DNA of 64,000 bases, taken from NCBI RefSeq assembly GCF_008831285.2, contig NC_045143.1, positions 2,861,503 to 2,925,502 on the forward strand, written 5' to 3'. A model generated the notes under the pieces. The model had not been told where the DNA came from. It saw only the letters and a list, made by a program, of their open reading frames with translations, and ran no database searches. Positions within the stretch are counted from its first letter, which is position 1, and every line of letters begins with the position of its first letter. The stretch is from Nymphaea colorata (taxonomy: Eukaryota; Streptophyta; Magnoliopsida; Nymphaeales; Nymphaeaceae). The translations under genes were made by a program, and so were the position numbers. Shown here piece after piece: positions 10,321 to 22,971 of the stretch.

Positions 10321-13234
10321 CATGATGCCTACATTTCCCAATGTCTAGTGATGCCTAGCTGTTTTTTAACGAGTATTTGAAGTTCAATTATTTTGTAGTT
10401 GTTCATTTGGGATGGGGTTTGTAGTGAGATTGATATTAATATTGCTGTAAGCATACTGGTACTTATTAGCAAGTTACAACGGGTAAATTCTGCGACAGCT
10501 GAAGTTCTGCAATTCCATTGAGTTCTATGACAGAGTAGAACCATTTTGAATTGTTTTTGTTCAAACCAGCCAGTGTGTTCCATGCTGCCGCCTTGGATCT
10601 CCATCTCCATTTGCAAGTAGTGGTAGTGATTAGCATGGTTGCTTGGGTGACAATTTTGTAGTGAGGCAGGAAACTTGGGGATGCTAAAGCGACACTCGTG
10701 TCAGGCAAAAGTCATGGAGACACAATATAAACAGAAGTTGCACATGGTTTTCTCCTTTAAGCATTTTTGCCCACCTCCTACCAAAATGTCTTGACAAATG
10801 AACTATCATCGAACATAAAACATGTACATAAAACCTGTGCACTACATTCATAACAACAGATGATCTAACATAAAGCAATTTTAGCCTCAAGGTATTGGGT
10901 TGGGTTTTGGCGGTTTAGGAAAATAAGTCAAAAGTTCAAATCCCCTGAACACCACTTTCGCAGCCGAAGCAGGTGTAAGTCCTAATAGCTGGGCTAGTAG
11001 CTACGAACCTGGTTATGTGTCATGACTAAAATACCCTTAGTCCACATTGAAAAAGAAAACATTTTGTGAAAACAAATTTGAAAATAAAAAAAAAATTATG
11101 GATCAGGACATTCTTTTTTTAATAAATTATCAAAATATCTTTCCCTCCTTTACTGTCCATGGTGCTCAAGGCACACGTAACTTTCTATCTATCTAATAGC
11201 CATAGGTTTTTCATGGCCGAGGGTGCGATTGAGTATCACATCAATATCCTACGTGAGGCTTCTTCGTCTTAGAAAATGAAAAACCGTCAAGCAATTTCAA
11301 TCAGGCAACGAATTGATTGAGAAAATAATATATTAGGGTGTTCGTCAGACGTTAGAAATTGCATAGTCCATTACATAATAACTTTGAGATATTCGTGGTT
11401 ACTGAGTCTCACTGTATCGATAGAGCTAGAAATTTTTAACGTCAATTATTTAAACTTTAAACCTTTAAGGAACACTTGTATATAAATAATTTAAAAAAGA
11501 CTTGTATATAAATAAGTAAAAATTTCAGAGGAGTCTATATATAAATAAAACAATTTATGTGAGCGCAACTGTCCAGCCCAACTTCCTTCTAGTCCATAGT
11601 GTTTTTTTTTGACAACTTTAAGTTATTTTTTGAAGCTTACTGCGTCGCCTTTTTTATTACGTCTAGAAAAATTGGCATCGCATCATGTGCAGAAAAGATT
11701 CATCTTGATTTTCGTGATCGAATACCGTTTATTAGAATACAATTCATATCCAGAGTGTCACCTGGCAAAGATAGGGGGATCTGCGCAGGTCAATCTTGGT
11801 CACTCAGAGAGATGTGATTCATCTGAAACCAAGATTGAAGATATGCCATGGTCGGTCGTGGAGCAAGATCCAAACTCTTCTGAACCACTTGCAAGCAGCA
11901 CACTTCTCAGACTGCCCACCCATTGTAGGTACACCCTGGAATTGGATTAGATTTGCTTCTCTCTCTCTACAGGGTTGGGTGGCGCCTAGTAACCATGTCA
12001 CCAGTTCGAGTTTTGGAGGGCGCTATCATGATGGTATTGAGGAGCATTCATTTTTAAGATTAAGAGTGCCGCCAAGTGGATCGGTTCTTGTCCTCCTCTC
12101 TCTCCCTCAATGTTCCAAGAATTAGCATGATACAACTGTATGCGCCAACGCCCAACATCAACATTATCAAGACAGGTCAAAAGCTGTAAGAGAGAGAGAG
12201 AGAGAGAGAGATACATTGTATCAGTTCTCTGTCGAATACGGATCCTGGTTGGTTTATCATCCCTTTCAGAGCTGGAAACGGGTTGGCCTTCAGCCGTACT
12301 GTATCCAGTATGCGGCTGGCGATACTTGATGCAGATCTAGATCCAGAACCTATCGGCGTTTACTTCAGTTCACCTGGACGAGCAACATTTTATAATATTA
12401 ATGGATTGATCTGACCTTCGATTGCTTTCCCCAGTGGTTCTGATCTGAGCTTAGAAAGGAACTCAATGATTAGATCTCTGGATCTTAACATGAACAGCTG
12501 AAGATCTCCACTAAGTTTGCGCTGTTTAAAGATCGCTTCCTCTCATAATTATCCACTCTAACTTGGGACTTGCAAGATCTTTTCTTATAAGTATTTCTTA
12601 GGTCACGATTGCCCATTACATCATAATCTTGCTGACGTGACAATTTTACTTGAAAAGATTAATCACGTTGTCGTTCTCTATTAGATTCACTTTGGAACGT
12701 CCAAAATTTTAGGCACAGTTAGAGATGTTCAAAGAAAAGTTTTCTTGAAAACGACAATTGTCGCTAAGAAAATCCCTGGAAAAAAACACTTGATGTTTTT
12801 CGGAACACCTACTTCCCTAAGGATCGAATGATTGAAAAAGGTTCCTAGAGGCATTCTTTTATTTCCTTGACGATATCGGATCCGTATAAAACGAGGCCAG
12901 AAGCCACAGGTTGAATGAATATTTTAATGGGGTTGCCAACTGCAAAGAGAATATCACGCCATCTCCCTCTCTCTCTCTCTCATAATTGGATCCTCTTAAT
13001 GACAGGAATGTCTTCTCTACAGTTTAGGATCACTGTTTTCATCTTCACTAGAATTTGATCCTGCAAATGTGATTTAAGTTCCATTTGAGCAAAAATTAGC
13101 TCTGGAATAACCTCAAAAGAACATGCAAGCAGACCTTTTCGTCTTATTGAGAATCCACACTTTTCTTCTATATTTCAAGTTAAAAATTAAAAACATAGTT
13201 TGTGAAATAATGAGTATGTATTTTATTGTTTTGG
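10321..13234. other. Intergenic, no supported gene
   Basis: Short open frames occur on both strands, for example at 11.6-12.1 kb, but none shows a recognisable domain or splice-consistent extension. An AG microsatellite lies at 12189-12210 and a CT microsatellite near 12962-12982. Confidence 0.5.
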
Positions 13235-13329
13235 AGGAAGTTGGTGCAATGGTGGGCGTGATAGGTTGGTAGGCGGTCAGTTTCTGTTTTAAATCCACGT
13301 GACATTAACTTTGGTGCTGTAAAAAAAAG
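13235..13329 (+). mobile_element. SINE-like element, copy 1
   Basis: The segment contains ttggtgcaatgg, similar to a polymerase III A box, then a conserved stretch (aggcggtcagtttctgtttt, gacattaacttt) and ends in a run of eight A. It resembles 25530-25644 over about 90 bp. No clean B box or target-site duplication is visible, so the class is inferred. Confidence 0.45.
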
Positions 13330-14800
13330 AGTTATTGCTTCAAGACATTGAAAAAACACATATATTGTAGGAGGAAAAAGGGTTGAGTGATTACATAAAC
13401 CCTTATAAATCAAATACTCATCCTGTACACTATAAAAATACATAAGCCATTAAATTCATTACTAGTAGTAACTTCGTAAAAAAAACCAATGATTTTTCTC
13501 TCTTTTATATATATATATATATATATATGCCGACAGAAAGGAATCTTGTCAAGTGGATGCGAAATCTACGTGTCCTTCTCTTACACACACGTGTTTTGAC
13601 CATAGTACAATGATGCAGATTTGCTTTTGTGACTGCAATCTTCAGTTACATGATAAGGGTTCACTGTCATTTACCGCCATGGCAGATCAGGAGGATCATA
13701 ATAAATATTACAAGAGAAGGAAGGTCTAATATTTTACTTGCAGCCAACAACTGCTCTCGGGAATCTTTGTGATTTCTGTTCTGCCCCACCTTCGATGTCA
13801 TCATACGTGGAGTTCGTGAACCAAAAGCGAGTATATCGTGTCGTCTCCAATATTTTAAATCCAATGAGATTGATAAAGGGAGATATATACGTAAAAAAGA
13901 TGCACCGATGACCGGAAAATATTATAAAAACTTAGGTGCTTACAAAAAATACAAGTCAAACTTCATTGTTTATGATTCCAAGGGAATATTTACTTAACTA
14001 AGCCAACAGAAAAATAGTTTGCTCATTTGGGTTGAACGTTGGTGGTATATAATTTAAGCAGCTCTCATGGACTTGTGATTTGAATAGTGAGGCAAATTGA
14101 TTAGAATGAACCCAATGCACGGGTTAATGATTGGAAGAGGATTAACAAAAGCAGTGGTCTCTCCTTTTTTTGACGGATTGTGAGAAAAATGTGCCACCGG
14201 CCACATGCACTTCCAACACCCAAAGTTGAAAGTGAAATGTGGAAGATTTCGATTCTGCCATGAATTCCTCACGACCTTATTTAGTGAATAAAATATGTGC
14301 AATACCAAAGATGTTCAACTGTTGATTAAGGATTTAGTGATTTTAGCTGTAAATGCGTTTGTTTTCATTTCTAATAGCAAAATGTCACATTGGACATACA
14401 AACAATTGGTTCGAGGGCAGAACGAGAAGCCAAGACTCCCTTTTTCCTTTTGTCCTAAGGTTTAGATCTGCGCAGTCTAATTCAAGGATTTGATGACCAT
14501 GAGAATCGAACTAAGAACTGACCTTTTAGTAGCCATGTATGTCAACCCCTTGGAGCATCACACCAAACCCATGAGACCCAATTATACTCCAGCGTGAAAC
14601 CCTTTGTGGCTAGTACCACTTCACTTTTTCGCTTTCCTTAACTCAATAAAATATATCAGTATGCTTAGCATCAATAAAGTGCCAAAATTTTTATTCTAGT
14701 TGTTAGGTGATCATCGTTGACCATAGTTTCATGTGTTTTTTCTAAACAAGAGGCTTCAACACTGCTCCAACAAAGAACACGGCTTGGGTGTTAGAAGGTT
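13330..14800. other. Intergenic, no supported gene
   Basis: AT-rich. A TA microsatellite lies at 13506-13528. The short open frames have no recognisable similarity. Confidence 0.5.
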
Positions 14801-15098
14801 CCACCTATGGCTTGTCGCATAGTATCAGACTTTTGGGTATTCTACCATCACAGATGAAATGTCCTAACAAATTACCCGTTTCACTCCAACAAGAGTTATG
14901 TCACCGCTACCCTTCGACCCTATTTCTTTAAAAAATGAGTTATGATACGTTCCACCTATGGCTTGTCTCATAGTATCAAACTTTTGGGTATTCTACCATC
15001 ACATGAAATGCCCTAACAAATTACCCGTTTCACTCCAACAAGAGTTATGTCACCGCTACCCTTCGACCCTATTTCTTTAAAAAATGAGTTATGATACG
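14801..15098. repeat. 151-bp tandem duplication
   Basis: Copies starting at 14801 and 14952 both begin ccacctatggcttgtc and share cttttgggtattctaccatc, accctatttctttaaaaaat and gagttatgatacg. They differ by a few substitutions and a short deletion (cacagatgaa against cacatgaa). The event looks fairly recent. Confidence 0.9.
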
Positions 15099-16258
15099 CA
15101 ATATGACATGATCCATTCTTTTTGTACAGAAAGGAGAGAAAAATCTTTTACCTCCTGTGCCAAGATTAACTCGAGCCTTCTAGACAGTTGACAGGAAAAT
15201 CAAGGACTCGATAGAAAAAAAAATTCTTTGAAGCCTACATTCAAAGTTATAACCAAAAGCAGTCTTATAAAAGAAAAATCTCTTTTATTTTAAGTTGATG
15301 AGAGCCAAAATACTCTTTGACAGACCTAGGTTAATTTCCATTATTTTAAGTAGTTGAAGGAGATCAAGAGTTCAATATCACGGTGCAAGGCCGATGATCA
15401 ACAGAGAGAGAGTTAAAGCCACCAATATATTCCCACTACCTCATCATTGATCTTTCTTCCATATTAAACAAGTGAGAAGGTAGGCAGAAAAGGACTAACA
15501 CTATCTCATTTTTCTAACTGAAATTTCTGATTGCAACTTGGTCATGAACTTAACCCACAAGATGCAGAAGTCCCAAAGATCATGTGCAGTAGGACCCAGA
15601 GAATAACACTAAGAAAGATTGCGACTTGAACACAATTTCTTAGAGAAGAAACATATATACCAAACCAGTTTCATTGACCTAACATTATTTCTCTATATAT
15701 GTGTAGGCTGCATTAGGCAAAAGGCTATTATGAAGCACCAAACCTAATTAGAGAAAGCACTGATTAGTTACCTTTAGATCTTCTGCTTGATCAAGAGGTA
15801 TGTATTCGCTAAGTACTAGATGCAAAAAGTGGATGCTTCTTTTCTAACTTGTTTGTTCTTAATATACTGGGAAAATTAACAAACAACGTTATATGCTTAG
15901 CAAAACCCTAGCCAACTGCTTTTTCTCAGACTGATATTGATTGATATAATGTACCAAAGCTTTCCAATAATGTCGAGAAGCATATCGACCTTGATCCAAA
16001 TGGCCTTTTAGCTTAAGATCAATTATAGAAAGTTCATAATCACATCAAATGAGGCCAATTTCTTAGAACTCTATCTGCCATGGGACCTTAAAGATTACAG
16101 AAGGTCCCTCCTTCGTCCACATGTATGGTGGCAAATATTTTGCAAAAGTGGCACACGTGTTCGTGTGCCTCGACAATTAACAGAGATGTCCACCTAATCT
16201 CGAATTTGTCTCTTTGCAGTGTGCCACCCTTTGCAGGGCAAACCATAAGGGCTCTATG

Positions 16259-16260
<2 letters not shown>
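15099..16260. other. Intergenic, no supported gene
   Basis: AT-rich sequence with no coding or RNA-gene signal that I recognise on either strand. Confidence 0.5.

Positions 16261-16261
<1 letters not shown>

Positions 16262-16329
<68 letters not shown>
16262..16329. repeat. TA microsatellite
   Basis: An almost perfect (AT)n tract of about 68 bp. It generates Ile-Tyr repeat frames on both strands that should not be read as proteins. Confidence 0.97.
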
Positions 16330-16331
<2 letters not shown>

Positions 16332-17690
16332 TTCACTACATAGTGTGCTTTCACCATGTAATGGATGGAAAAGAACAAAAGGAATTTGTGGTGTCTCTTG
16401 TTCCTTAGCCAAAGACATGCAAATTTTCTTGAAAATGCAATCAACCCCTAGTCAAGTTCAAAAGTTAGTTTCCAGTTCTAGGTTTTGGACCAAGTTAGTA
16501 TGGATCACTACAGGGCCACATCACTCCAGATCTTTGACTCTAAAATATCCACATCTTCTAGAGTCATGAACTAGTTCCCTCTGATGAAGTGATTTTTTTT
16601 GTGAGGGCTGATCCATAATCTCCTGTTCTTCACTGGATCTGGTGCAAACTAATCAAACCATTCATCTAGCCTTGTCAAGATTGAGTCCAACCTAGTTAAA
16701 CCAGGTTGGTACAGCTTCTCACAAACATGCTTCTACTTGGAAAGTTGCCATGTTTTTAAGAAAATTAGGAAGCCCTAACCAACTACTCTCGAGTTCTTTT
16801 AGGTTATTCTGAACCTGTTTGGATGACACGAAAACACGATCTTGGCAACAAAATTTAGTGCTAAAATCTGGTTTTGACTATAAAACCAAACTTCGAACTC
16901 CATTTTCGAGTCACTCGAAAGAGCAATTCTAACTCCTCTTTTGAGCCAAATGGAAGACTTCATTATAAATTATATGAAGGCTGTTGAGGCGCTTCTGATT
17001 ATAGCTCCCCACCTTATGCATCAAAGGGTTCAAGGGTTCATTACTCTTCTTCCTTGCGCCGGACGATAAAATCCCTTCATTTTGTACATCAAAATTTTTG
17101 GAAATCTTATTTCTTCCTTTTTCCAGATATTTTTCAAAGAGATCAAGACAGAAAGGCTCAACTGGCTACAACTCACAAGATTTTCCCTTGATTTGAACTA
17201 CTCAAGAAATTTACAGTTCCTTCATAAAGTCATAGTACATGGATGTAAGAAATCCACGAAAGAGCGCATCCAGGCCGTTGGTTAGCAAAATCAACGATCC
17301 AAGATGAATACATAGTGGTAACAGAGGAAGCCATTGAAGATCAGAAGACATCTAGCGGGAGTCCGTCAAGACAGCAACGAATGATCTATATTTACAAGAG
17401 ATTACCAAAAGAAGTCCTGCCACCACACGCGTCGGTTTACACGCGGGGAGCCATTAGTCCTCCTGTCAATCCACCTCGTGAGACGCCTGAAAAGCTATCC
17501 GGATTCTGTCACGCTGTGTTTCTCCGGTGAGTCGCCGGCCGTGGCCGCCGTGGAGCTTCAGGGACGAGGTCGAACCTCGCCGATCCCGGAGTCCAACCGT
17601 CAATCCTCCCATCGAACACGATCAGGGCGGCTTTCGAGCAAATTCTCATGTGGGTCGCCGGCGTCTGGCAGGAGAATGGAGCCGGTGGGG
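16330..17690. other. Intergenic and 3' flank of the minus-strand DVL gene
   Basis: 16.3-17.3 kb is AT-rich without gene signal. 17.4-17.69 kb is markedly GC-rich and lies directly downstream of the DVL gene; it is most simply its 3' UTR. Open frames there are in several phases and unrecognised. Confidence 0.45.
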
Positions 17691-17864
17691 TCAGTCGGAC
17701 AGGGCGTGAGCGTGCCAGCAGAGAAGCATGACCACGCAACGCTTGAGTATGTATAGCCGGGTCTTCTGCTGCTTCAGCATATCGGAGAACCGCCTTCCGC
17801 AGCTGGTTTTCCGGCGAGATCGCCGGGATTCAGGAACGCCGGAGAATTGGGAGAACGCCGCCAT
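17691..17864 (-). CDS. DVL: DVL/RTFL small growth-regulating peptide, 57 aa
   Basis: DEVIL/ROTUNDIFOLIA-LIKE peptides are short plant proteins with a C-terminal RTF domain. Overexpression of family members alters cell proliferation and organ shape, and they associate with the plasma membrane. This 57-residue frame has a variable basic N-terminal half (ESRRSRRKTS) and the RTF domain at about 23-57: RRFSDMLKQQKTRLYILKRC, then VVMLLCWHAHALSD. The hallmark basic/aromatic RLYIL, the Cys and the C-W pair are all present. An in-frame ATG lies nine codons upstream (17891), but the start at 17864 gives exactly the length and alignment of the second copy at 22.8 kb. A TATA box lies about 55 bp upstream. 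It is a single intron-less exon in a GC-rich island, as is usual for the family. Confidence 0.9.
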   Translation of the reverse strand: MAAFSQFSGVPESRRSRRKTSCGRRFSDMLKQQKTRLYILKRCVVMLLCWHAHALSD

Positions 17865-17915
17865 TTGTTGGTGTCGTAGATGGAAAGCCAACGATGGATA
17901 GGATAGAAAACCGAG

Positions 17916-17924
17916 TATTTATAG
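17916..17924 (-). promoter_or_regulatory. TATA box of the minus-strand DVL gene
   Basis: The minus strand reads CTATAAATA at this position, 52-60 bp before the chosen ATG. The spacing is close to that at the paralogous gene. Confidence 0.6.
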
Positions 17925-20291
17925 AGCGCGGCGAGGCTCAAGACGCGGGCTCCATTCGGTCAAAGAATCTTTTATGAGAGATAGAAGGTCGAGTTAATTC
18001 TTGCTTTCGTCTTTTAGGTCGTTGGGGGACGTCGAAGAGATGAATTAACTGTAACTTTTGTCTCCCTATTTTAGTCACTGAAATTTATTGAGAGGGGGAA
18101 TTTCGTTGTTTTTTCCCAACACAAGATAAGTGGTGAAGAAGCCATAAATTCAGGCCACCGAACATTTAAGTCGGTGAAATACGGAAATATACTTCTCGGA
18201 ATCTCAACTTCCAGATTGTTTTTTTTCACCTCATATTGTTTTTTTTACCTCGTCTGATATCATAGGCGTGTTGACCAGAAGTCCAAACTTCAGATACGGG
18301 AACTCCCCACATCTGTTTTCCGATTACATTCATATAAAAATTCCTGATTCTTCTCACTAAAACAATTCCAAATCTCAGCAACATACCTAATCAGTTCTTA
18401 GAATCTTGATAAAATTTCAACACCCAGATTTATTTCGATACGATTACAAACACCATATACAGATCTTTTCAAGTAAAAGAAGAGCTAATTTACGCATTAA
18501 AAAGTGTCCTCACTAAGCCGGTAATACCAAAGAGCAGAAAGGGCCACAATTAAGTCGACTTCATATACCGAAAGGATGTCGTTAGATTTCGAAAGGAGAC
18601 AAACACCATGAACAGGAATCAAGGCCGCTGAGTGATCACAGTGAACAAGCTGAACACGTTGCAGAGCATCGGCTTAGATCCGCACTGCACATATATATTC
18701 TCTGACGCATGCACAATTACTGCACTTTCAGAAGAACGTGAAACGCTTTCGTGATGCAGCTCTTAAACTCAATACACGGAAAGGGATGGGCTAGCGCAAC
18801 GGCAACGACCGGCTGACGAATCAGCCTCAACATTTAAGTTCCATCGGAAAATAGGCAAAAAGTATGATGCTCTCTGCTGCAGATGGCACAACCTCCAAAG
18901 CCCTTCGCCATAAATCTAAAAAAATGTTGGTGACTTTTCAACTTTTGTCTTTCAAACGAATCTTTTTTGTTTAAATATTTGTACCACTTTCAACGTTTTC
19001 TTAATAATCTTTTTCTCGACTTTGTTGAGATGGTTTTTACCAAGTGGAATTGATTACCAGATATTGGACTAACTTGGTTAAGGATCAGGAGAGAAAACGA
19101 CTAAAATTTATGGCTGATATATTCAGTTTAGCTTGCATACTGTAATTATTACTGTGCAGTGTGCATAACAATTGACCAATAGTTGGGAGGGCATAATTTT
19201 TTCACGTCAGAAGGGTGACGATGGCCTGACAAAACGACGATCATAATAAGAATAATGAGATTCGAATGGGCAAAGGTGGCGGTGGCGGTGGCCGGTGGGA
19301 ATCAAATACCATGAAAAATTGAATCGTCGCCCGTCCTCGACCACAAAATGAAGCTCAGTGGCGGATTTTAAGAAGCTCTGAATCGAATCTGAGTCAAATC
19401 TCTTGCCGATCCATGATCTTAATTAGCAATTTACAGTATCGTTTATCCGCAAAGGAGTAGCAATTCGAGCTACCACCAATTTATTTCTTGGAAGCAAACT
19501 CAACAAGTCATTCTCAGCTCTCATCAGATTCCTTTGAACAAGCAACGATAAAGACCGGCGTACGTTCGGCTTTATTATTGCAAAAAATCTTGAACTCCAC
19601 CTGTTTGTTTTATTTTTAATTTAAGTTTTTATGAGCAAAGAGATGGAAGCGCGTGAGATCACACAACAGCGGCTGTGAAACGACGCCGACGACGAAGCTT
19701 CTTAGTCATCTTCCATTTTGGGCGGCGGCGACGGCGACGCTCCACCACCGGTCCACCGCTACCAGCAGAAGCGGCGGAAGGAGTCCTCAGCCTTCGCCCC
19801 ACACTACGCTGTGAAAAGGGGAGGGCAGAGGGTCCCCACTTTTGTTCCTCCACGTTTTTCAGTGGGCGAGAAAGCGGGGCCACGCCTCCAACGCGCCATG
19901 TGACAAAAGAGTCTGACGAGTGTCTGCCTTATCTCTTTTACGAAAATCGGATCGGGCTTCGAACGGATCTGACCCGTTGTAAACATAATCCGGCACCGAT
20001 CCCCTATCTCTTCCAAGGTGACTCAATATGTCAAAAAATATTATTTTTTTTATAAAAATAGGAAGGGCAATAATAATAATGCCGCTACTTTTTAGTAGGA
20101 TTATCTTTACGGACTAAATTTCGTTGTCTATATTTTGATTTTTTGACCTTCCAGAACGTCAGACCTATGTCTCATAACTTTCGCCAGACCGCAGCCTATA
20201 TATATTCCTCAAGCAGTCCATCGTGCTTCACCTAGAATTTGCACCGTGTAGGATAATCCTGGATATTCTTGGAAAAGAATTTGGGCGTCCA

Positions 20292-20293
<2 letters not shown>
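17925..20293. other. Intergenic, no supported gene
   Basis: Mostly AT-rich. A GC-rich patch at 19.65-19.9 kb is open on both strands with Arg-rich translations, but has no recognisable domain and was not called. Confidence 0.45.

Positions 20294-20294
<1 letters not shown>

Positions 20295-20341
<47 letters not shown>
20295..20341. repeat. TA microsatellite
   Basis: A (TA)n tract of about 46 bp. Confidence 0.97.
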
Positions 20342-20343
<2 letters not shown>

Positions 20344-20603
20344 CCTCATGAATGAGATGAATGGATTCCTCTGTCCAGGTTTTCTCATAGCACATTGTTT
20401 GATGCATTGCATAAGACTAGGTTTACCTAATATATTGCATCGGATGACCAAGATTGGATGGAAAAACATTTTATCTCCTCTTTTCTTTTTACAAGATTAA
20501 TCGACAACTACTCGTAATCTTATTTCTCTCATTATAAAACAGTCAGCATTATAGTCTGCATATTTCAGTACAAAAGCACGCGCGCACACACACACACTTA
20601 CTC

Positions 20604-20749
20604 ACTCTAGTATCACAATCAAATCAACAGTCTTGCTGCACATAATTTTTGAACAGTAAGCATCATAGTCATCTCCCTGTCTTTCCCACACACACTCTAG
20701 TATCACAATCAACACATAATTTTTGAACAGTAAGCATCATAGTCATCTC
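20604..20749. repeat. Direct duplication of about 60-70 bp
   Basis: 20604-20675 and 20694-20749 share actctagtatcacaatcaa, cacataatttttgaacagta and agcatcatagtcatctc. They are separated by a CA-rich spacer. Confidence 0.8.
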
Positions 20750-21569
20750 TATCTCTCAGATTCAGAGACATTTTTGGGTAGTGTTTGATTATTAAGCATC
20801 ATAATCAGGCATGGGAGATGGGCCAGTGATGTTGACGGCCTATCTCTGACAGTCTGTATTTATGACTCTTCCCACTGCGCCTTGTCTTTATTGCATCATC
20901 ACATATGAAGCTTCCTCTCTTCTCATGTTGGATCACATTTAAGGCTCCCTTTTCCTATAAATTATGTTAGAATGGGACCCCCCAAGGAAACATGATCACG
21001 AGGATCAAACGCCTCACACCTTTTCTTTAATTTCTTCCCCCGAATGGACTCTTGTCTTGGTTGGCCGCTCAAAAGAAACATGTAAAAAGCAAAATGCTCT
21101 TTTGCCACCCTTTTTCGAGATGTGTTGGCAAACTTGGCATATTAAAGCAACTTAGTCAAATTTATACTACCGCCTTCCCTTCCCTTTAGGAAGCATGCGT
21201 CGTATTTTTTTTTTTTTTTCATAAAAAGCGCCTGATCGAGCTTTTCGATTATTTAAAGGTACGTGCATAAGTTCTATTGGTCACTGTTCAAACTTGACGC
21301 GGTTTTATGCAAATGTTCACGTTAGTTGGCACCTCCGTGCAAAATAGCAGATTTGTAACAGCTGGTTAGTGGGATTTCCGTTGTTATAATATAATCCCTG
21401 CATCGACAATATCAGCCGACTATCGCAGTTTATCTTATCTCTTTGGCGCAATTAGTCAAATGGGGTGACGACTATTTAGAGAAAAAAATAAGATTAGTTT
21501 AATCAATTATTCATACAAAATAAAAATTTGTGCTTTGTTCATTATCGAACACCATCCATAAAAGGCCGT

Positions 21570-21720
21570 TTGGTGATAACAACAAATTGTTACTCTCTAG
21601 TGAAACTGTCATCGACTCATCAAAATTACAGTAAATTCATGAAACCTTGAAACATAGTGCTTTTTAAATATATTTTAAAGTTTGAGGCAAAATAATTAGA
21701 CAGTAACAATATGTTATCAG
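21570..21720. repeat. Short inverted repeat, MITE-like
   Basis: tgataacaacaaattgttac at the left and gtaacaatatgttatca at the right are inverted relative to each other, about 150 bp apart, around an AT-rich core. This is the shape of a small degraded MITE; no target-site duplication was identified. Confidence 0.35.
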
Positions 21721-22741
21721 TATAAAAAAAATACCGAAATGTTGTCACACATGCGCACCTAGAAAGCCCATAATGGCGCAACTTGCACCTAGAGAAAGGG
21801 TCCTAATTAGGGCTCGGCCCCACGACTTCACCGTTGGTTGGCCACTTGGGGATTCACTGGGGAGTTCAGGAATTTATTGTGGAGTATATGTGACTGCTAT
21901 GATGATAGAGAATATGGATTTTATCATATTGGAACAAAGTTTATTATGAAATTTCATATGATACAAGGAATTAATAATGGTGGGGAATATTTTTCTCTAC
22001 CATAGAGAAAGGACATCCCACCAACAACCAGAAAATACCATTCCTTTTTCATAGCGATGTAACCTCTTCTCTTGGCTTTTTCTTAGTTACCTAGCATGAA
22101 AAGGTATATATGTATATATCTTAAGGTAAGAACAAAGAAAAAAAAGAAGGAAGAAAGAGAAAGAATGATATGAAAGAGAAAAGGGATGGGATAGATATGT
22201 ATATGTAAAAGAAATGAAGCTTTTAAATGTTCAATTTTGCCTAAAATATGCCAAGTTTTAAGGTGAAAAAACAATTACATAGAAAATAGACAAAAAAAAG
22301 TAGTTACTAAAATTTATTAGAATGCCCTCATGAATTAGTTGGGTACCGCTATATCAACTTAACTTTTTGGCAAACCAACTTACCCGTTGTAGATGCTAGA
22401 GAGCTCATGCTGGATTCACAAGCCGAACTTTATAAATTTTAAAAATTATAGTTCGTATCAATGCATCTATGGTTTTATGTCGTTATATGATTAGATTGAG
22501 TCAAAACAAGCTGGTCTTGCGATTCGAGCAAAATTTTGTGTATAAAATTTATGGACAAGTTGGATTAAATCTAAATGCATAAAGGCACTCTCTGTTCCAC
22601 CGACTTAAAAAAAAAAATTAAAACTTCGAGTGGTCTAAAAAAAAAATCGCATAGGAAAGAAGCAACGATAACCGCTCTCTCTCTTCTCTCTAGATTCTTG
22701 GCCATATGGGCCCTACGAGTTGGGCCTCCAACGCGGCACGC

Positions 22742-22749
22742 CTCTATAA
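22742..22749 (+). promoter_or_regulatory. TATA box of the plus-strand DVL gene
   Basis: ctctataag lies about 50 bp before the ATG at 22798, similar in form and spacing to the TATA box of the minus-strand DVL gene. Confidence 0.55.
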
Positions 22750-22797
22750 GTTTCTTGTCGACGCATTTGCTGGCATGCCATCTTCAACACCAACCAA

Positions 22798-22971
22798 ATG
22801 GCGGCCGCCTCCCACCTCTCCGCCGTCTCCCAATCCCCGCGGCCTCGCCGGAAGTCCAGCTTCATGAGGCGCTTTTCCGAGATGCTGAAGCAGCATAAGA
22901 CCAGGCTCTACATACTCCGGCGTTGCGTAGTTATGCTCCTCTGCTGGCAAGCCCACGCCCTCTCCGACTGA
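22798..22971 (+). CDS. DVL: DVL/RTFL small growth-regulating peptide, 57 aa
   Basis: The second DVL/RTFL gene of the window, again 57 codons with no intron. Residues 1-20 are variable and basic (SPRPRRKSS). The RTF domain at about 23-57 reads RRFSEMLKQHKTRLYILRRC followed by VVMLLCWQAHALSD. It aligns without gaps with the minus-strand copy at 17.7 kb over the full length; the last 35 residues differ only at a handful of positions (for example D/E, Q/H, K/R, H/Q). The pair is divergently transcribed about 4.9 kb apart, which suggests an inverted local duplication. GC content is high compared with the flanks. The gene is easily missed because of its small size. Confidence 0.92.
   Translation: MAAASHLSAVSQSPRPRRKSSFMRRFSEMLKQHKTRLYILRRCVVMLLCWQAHALSD

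Larger units (their letters stand above)
20342..22741. other. Intergenic upstream of plus-strand DVL gene
   Basis: No gene is supported. It holds a short duplication at 20604-20749, a T-run near 21207 and an inverted repeat at 21570-21720. The last 100 bp before the DVL TATA box turn GC-rich. Confidence 0.5.

Noticed and set aside
11599-12125. Overlapping plus-strand frames of 72-113 codons
   Set aside because: Three phases are about equally open and none shows a domain; no splice-linked continuation found.
16088-16444. Frames with long Ile-Tyr repeats on both strands
   Set aside because: Direct translation of the TA microsatellite.
19659-19903. GC-rich patch with Arg-rich frames on both strands
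   Set aside because: No recognisable family (a SIAMESE-type inhibitor was considered but the core motif is absent) and no better frame on either strand.
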